Of a stretch of DNA of 15,908 nt, positions 13,199 to 15,908 are shown in pieces. The DNA is taken from the NCBI GenBank assembly GCA_030598625.1, contig JAUVPO010000014.1:1-15908 (forward strand), in the 5' to 3' direction. Made by a program: the position numbers and the translations under genes. Position 1 is the stretch's first letter, and each line of letters begins with the position of its first letter. The notes under the pieces are model-generated. The model was not told the DNA's origin and searched no databases. It worked only from the letters and a program-made list of their open reading frames with translations. Source of the DNA: Deferribacteres bacterium (GTDB lineage Bacteria > Nitrospirota > Thermodesulfovibrionia > UBA6902).

Positions 13199-14167
13199 AG
13201 TAACTTTTTTAACGACTTTGCGGGTGGATTCCCTGGAGGATTTTTTATCTGGTTGTTTGACTGCCTTTTTAGTGGTCTTCCCGGAAGCTTTTAGAGCGGT
13301 TTTCTTTGCAGCCTTCCTGAGGGTTTTTTTGATAATTTTTGTAGGCGTAACTTTTTTTACAGCCTTTTTCTTTTCTGCCGTCCTCTTTACGGGTTTTGCC
13401 GTTTTTGCCTCTAATTTTTCCTTAAGTGTCTTGGGCAGTATACTTTCAAGGATTGTCTTAAGCTCGATAGCATTCTTTGGCGCATAAGCAAACGAGTCAT
13501 TGTTAAAATAAAAATATACATCTTTGTTCAGCTTCAGATAATTCTTTATTCTTTTAGCATCTGTTTTTAAATGGTCAATCGTATAATTTGTCGCGTAGTT
13601 TCCCCTTTCACCATGTCTGCGTATATAGACAAAGTCCGCTGTCAACGGCAATTCATCGATAAACTCGGGCCAATCAGACATGCATAAAGCTATATTTGCG
13701 GCAGACAGGAGATTGAAAACCCTTTTAGTAAGCCAACTTTTGTGTCTGAACTCAAAAACATGGCGAACTGGATACACCTTAAGATTTTCAACAAAGTCCT
13801 CAAGGTTTTTCATGTTGAGTTTTAAGTTTGGAGGCAGCTGCCAGAGGATAACTTCTAATTTCTCCAAAAGAGGGGCCGTGGTGTTGAAAAAGGTCGAAAG
13901 CGGCAGTTCAACATCCTTAAGCTTTTTGACATGTGATATAAAGCGGCTGCCTTTCAGGCAGAACGAAAAATCAGGCGGGGTCTCTTTATACCATCTTTCG
14001 AAAGCCTCTTTCTTAAGCAGCCTGTAAAAGGTGACATTCAGTTCAACGGTGTTGAACTTTTCCATATAAAATGACAGCCACTTTTTATGCGGTAAATTAT
14101 CGGGATAAAAGGGTCCTCTCCAAGAATCGTATAAGAATCCGCTGCATCCTATCCTGTATTTAGGCAT
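13178..14167 (-). CDS. DUF72 (YecE-like) protein with a lysine/alanine-rich H1-like C-terminal tail
   Basis: Residues 1-245 form a complete DUF72 TIM-barrel-like domain. Visible family motifs are IGCSGFLYDSWRGPFYP (6-22), NTVELNVTFYRL (39-50), QLPPNL (110-115), FEFRHKSWL (138-146), TADFVYIRRHGERGNY (176-191) and YFNNDSFAYAPKNAIEL (220-236). The biochemical role of DUF72 is not established. Residues 247-329 are a low-complexity basic tail: 29 Lys and 5 Arg in 83 residues, with Ala, Thr and Val between them, and few acidic residues. It resembles histone H1, AlgP-type or Chlamydia HC tails and is not part of the usual family length (about 240-300). Nucleic-acid binding is inferred. There is no clear ribosome site before the ATG. 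It lies 70 bp downstream of mnmA on the same strand. Confidence 0.88.
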   Translation of the reverse strand: MPKYRIGCSGFLYDSWRGPFYPDNLPHKKWLSFYMEKFNTVELNVTFYRLLKKEAFERWYKETPPDFSFCLKGSRFISHVKKLKDVELPLSTFFNTTAPLLEKLEVILWQLPPNLKLNMKNLEDFVENLKVYPVRHVFEFRHKSWLTKRVFNLLSAANIALCMSDWPEFIDELPLTADFVYIRRHGERGNYATNYTIDHLKTDAKRIKNYLKLNKDVYFYFNNDSFAYAPKNAIELKTILESILPKTLKEKLEAKTAKPVKRTAEKKKAVKKVTPTKIIKKTLRKAAKKTALKASGKTTKKAVKQPDKKSSRESTRKVVKKVTKKKPQR

Positions 14168-14237
14168 AACGTCTTAGTATACAACGAAAATCTAAAAAGT
14201 CAAAGGAAATTTTATTCATCGGGTCAATGTTGAAATT

Positions 14238-15335
14238 CTATTCTATCATCCCTCCACCTAACACTGTGTTATTATTGTAAAAAACAGCGCTTTGTCCGGG
14301 CGCAGGCGCCCACTGAAATTCGTCAAATTCAACTATAACCCCGTCATCACTGACAGGAATTATTGTCGCAGGCACTTCTGTCATTGTCGAACGAATCTTG
14401 ACATGCGCCCTGATGGTCTCAGACAGTGAAGCCATAGATATCCAGTTTAACCTTTTGACTTTAATGGTTTTTTTCATGGCATCACTCCTTGAACCTATAA
14501 CAATGGTGTTTCTATTACGTTCAATGTCAACACCATAGTGAGGTTTCAATGATGGTATGCCGAGACCTTTTCTCTGGCCGATTGTATAAAATGCGATACC
14601 TTTATGCGTACCCACTGCTTTTCCCGTTGTATCGACAACAGGACCCGGCTGTACTGATTCCGGAGAAAAAGCCTTTATAAAATTAGTATATTTATCGTTA
14701 CCGACAAAGCAGATATCCTGGCTTTCAGCCCTCAGGGTGGAATAGAGTCCAAGTTTTTCGGCAATATTGCGGGTCTCTTCCTTTTTCATTTCACCAAGAG
14801 GGAATAATGTCTTTGAAAGCTGTTCCTGGGTCATCACATATAAAACATAGGACTGATCTTTTTTGGGATCTACTCCTTTTTTTAGCAATTTTCTATCTGT
14901 GCTCTGCACGTTGTGTTCTGTTTTCCGCCCTTTATTGTATGGCATGGGACCTGTTCTCGCGTAATGACCTGTTGCAACGGCTTCCGCATTCAACTCAGCG
15001 GCCTTTTTCTGAAGAAAATCGAACTTTATGTATTTGTTGCATAAAATACAGGGATTTGGAGTCGTCCCATTAAGATAGGAAAAACAGAAATCTTCAATGA
15101 CATGGCGGTAAAAGGCGTCTCTCACATCGACAGTGTAATGTTCTATTCCAAGTTTAACAGCCACTGACTTCGCAAGATTAATGGTTTCAATGGAACAACA
15201 GACATTTGACTTTTCCATGTCCCTTTTGTCCCACAGCTCAAAACTCAGGCCGACTACATCTATGCCTTGTTCTTTAAGCAAAAAGGCAGCAACAGATGAG
15301 TCAACTCCACCGCTCATTGCAACAATTGCCTTCAT
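14238..15335 (-). CDS. mnmA: tRNA-specific 2-thiouridylase MnmA
   Basis: MnmA uses ATP and sulfur delivered as persulfide to make 2-thiouridine at wobble position 34 of tRNAs for Lys, Glu and Gln. The 365-residue protein starts with the PP-loop SGGVDSS (8-14). It contains the first catalytic cysteine, Cys99, in TPNPCILCN (with an extra Cys96), then ATGHYAR (121-127), KKDQSYVLY (158-166), the second catalytic cysteine Cys209 in SQDICF and the tRNA-binding FYTIGQRKGLG (249-259). The length is normal; about a dozen extra polar residues lie near 131-147, after ATGHYAR. The ATG at 15335 lacks a clear ribosome site. It lies 61 bp downstream of the dehydrogenase gene on the same strand, so the two may be co-transcribed. 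Confidence 0.97.
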   Translation of the reverse strand: MKAIVAMSGGVDSSVAAFLLKEQGIDVVGLSFELWDKRDMEKSNVCCSIETINLAKSVAVKLGIEHYTVDVRDAFYRHVIEDFCFSYLNGTTPNPCILCNKYIKFDFLQKKAAELNAEAVATGHYARTGPMPYNKGRKTEHNVQSTDRKLLKKGVDPKKDQSYVLYVMTQEQLSKTLFPLGEMKKEETRNIAEKLGLYSTLRAESQDICFVGNDKYTNFIKAFSPESVQPGPVVDTTGKAVGTHKGIAFYTIGQRKGLGIPSLKPHYGVDIERNRNTIVIGSRSDAMKKTIKVKRLNWISMASLSETIRAHVKIRSTMTEVPATIIPVSDDGVIVEFDEFQWAPAPGQSAVFYNNNTVLGGGMIE

Positions 15336-15396
15336 AGATTATCTATTTTATCACACAAAAGCTACTCAAACGTAATCAGGACCTTCAACGTAACTT

Positions 15397-15908
15397 TCAT
15401 GGTTTTAAAGCGTACTTTATCCCCCTGCCTTCTTTTAAAAGGTTGAAGGCTTTTTCAATAGACTGAAGCGGAAACTCTCCTGAAATAAGCGCGGACAGGT
15501 CCACTTTTTTTTCTGTAAGCATGTCATATGCGTTTTTTACGTCCTGCGGCGTATAGTGAAAAGAACCGGTAATCGTTAATTCATCATAGTGCAGCCGGTA
15601 AGAATCATAACTGACCCTGGTCCCTCCCGGACAACCGCCAAAGAGCACAACAGCGCCGCCTCTGCGAACGTAATTCACCGACTCTTCCCATACGTTTTCC
15701 CGTCCTGTACATTCAATTGCCATATCTGCGCCAAGATTATCCGTTGCTTCCATCACAAGCTTCTCCACATTCTGGAATGGGCCGGCAACTTGTTCAGCCC
15801 CCATCTTTTTAGCCACGGAAAGTCGGTCTTCATAAATATCGCTGACAATAACCTTTATCCCTCTCATGTTTAAATATGCAAGGTGCATAAGTCCTATGGG
15901 TCCGGCCC
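15397..15908 (-). CDS. Zinc-type medium-chain alcohol dehydrogenase, C-terminal part (cut by window edge)
   Basis: The reading frame is open to the right-hand window end, so the N terminus with the catalytic zinc site is missing. The visible part opens with the cofactor-binding glycine motif AGPIGL. The next strand ends in SDIYEDRL, where the Asp suggests NAD(H) rather than NADP(H). The Rossmann fold continues through GADMAIECTG and GGAVVLFGGCPGG. C-terminal elements include LTITGSFHYTP and a final KEGRGIKYALKP. This fits the sorbitol/threonine dehydrogenase-like group of the MDR superfamily. The substrate cannot be stated from this part. An internal ATG at 15888 is not the true start, because the glycine motif precedes it. 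Confidence 0.9.
   Translation of the reverse strand, partial: AGPIGLMHLAYLNMRGIKVIVSDIYEDRLSVAKKMGAEQVAGPFQNVEKLVMEATDNLGADMAIECTGRENVWEESVNYVRRGGAVVLFGGCPGGTRVSYDSYRLHYDELTITGSFHYTPQDVKNAYDMLTEKKVDLSALISGEFPLQSIEKAFNLLKEGRGIKYALKP

Noticed and set aside
13218..13487. Hydrophobic plus-strand frame opposite the DUF72 tail
   Set aside because: It is the complement of lysine and alanine codons, which reads as Phe/Leu/Ala; no ribosome site or promoter supports it.

Overview
The window is a stretch of ordinary bacterial chromosome from a Gram-negative organism of moderate G+C. An outer-membrane TolC-type channel and a tripartite RND pump show that there is an outer membrane. The proteins (signal-peptide-bearing ATP synthase subunit c, FtsY reduced to its NG core, an IdeR-type regulator ending in a FeoA domain, a short divergent FeoB) look to me like Nitrospirota or Desulfobacterota, probably anaerobic. 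That placement is an impression from protein style, not a computed result. I found no tRNA, rRNA, CRISPR array, insertion sequence or phage gene.

Layout. At 1-1300 is a two-gene Fo operon, atpB-atpE, with its own promoter and terminator; its subunit c carries the complete side-chain signature of sodium-binding c-rings. At 1427-2332 is ftsY, the SRP receptor. From 5565 down to 2381, on the minus strand, runs an iron operon: fur, feoB, then a DtxR/IdeR-FeoA regulator. It is driven by a consensus promoter with a perfect 7-1-7 Fur box over its start-site region, so it reads as a Fur-repressed ferrous-iron uptake operon carrying two iron regulators.

Divergently, from 5685 to 12428 on the plus strand, runs a tightly packed efflux operon: TolC-like outer membrane protein, periplasmic adaptor, RND transporter and a membrane-anchored metallophosphoesterase. 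The RND gene contains a perfect 26-bp palindrome and has Asn at two usual proton-relay positions.

At 12429-12842 is an AT-rich gap of about 410 bp. It holds a plausible promoter and an unannotated 35-codon ORF for a small membrane protein. It is followed by a zinc-ribbon/single-TM protein (12843-13166). The rest is on the minus strand: a DUF72 protein with a long lysine/alanine-rich histone-H1-like tail, the tRNA 2-thiouridylase MnmA, and the C-terminal part of a medium-chain dehydrogenase cut by the window edge.

Most of the window is housekeeping. The parts most worth a second look are the DUF72 tail, the sodium signature in AtpE, the Fur/IdeR/FeoB circuit, the phosphoesterase in the efflux operon, the small ORF at 12613 and the palindrome in the RND gene.
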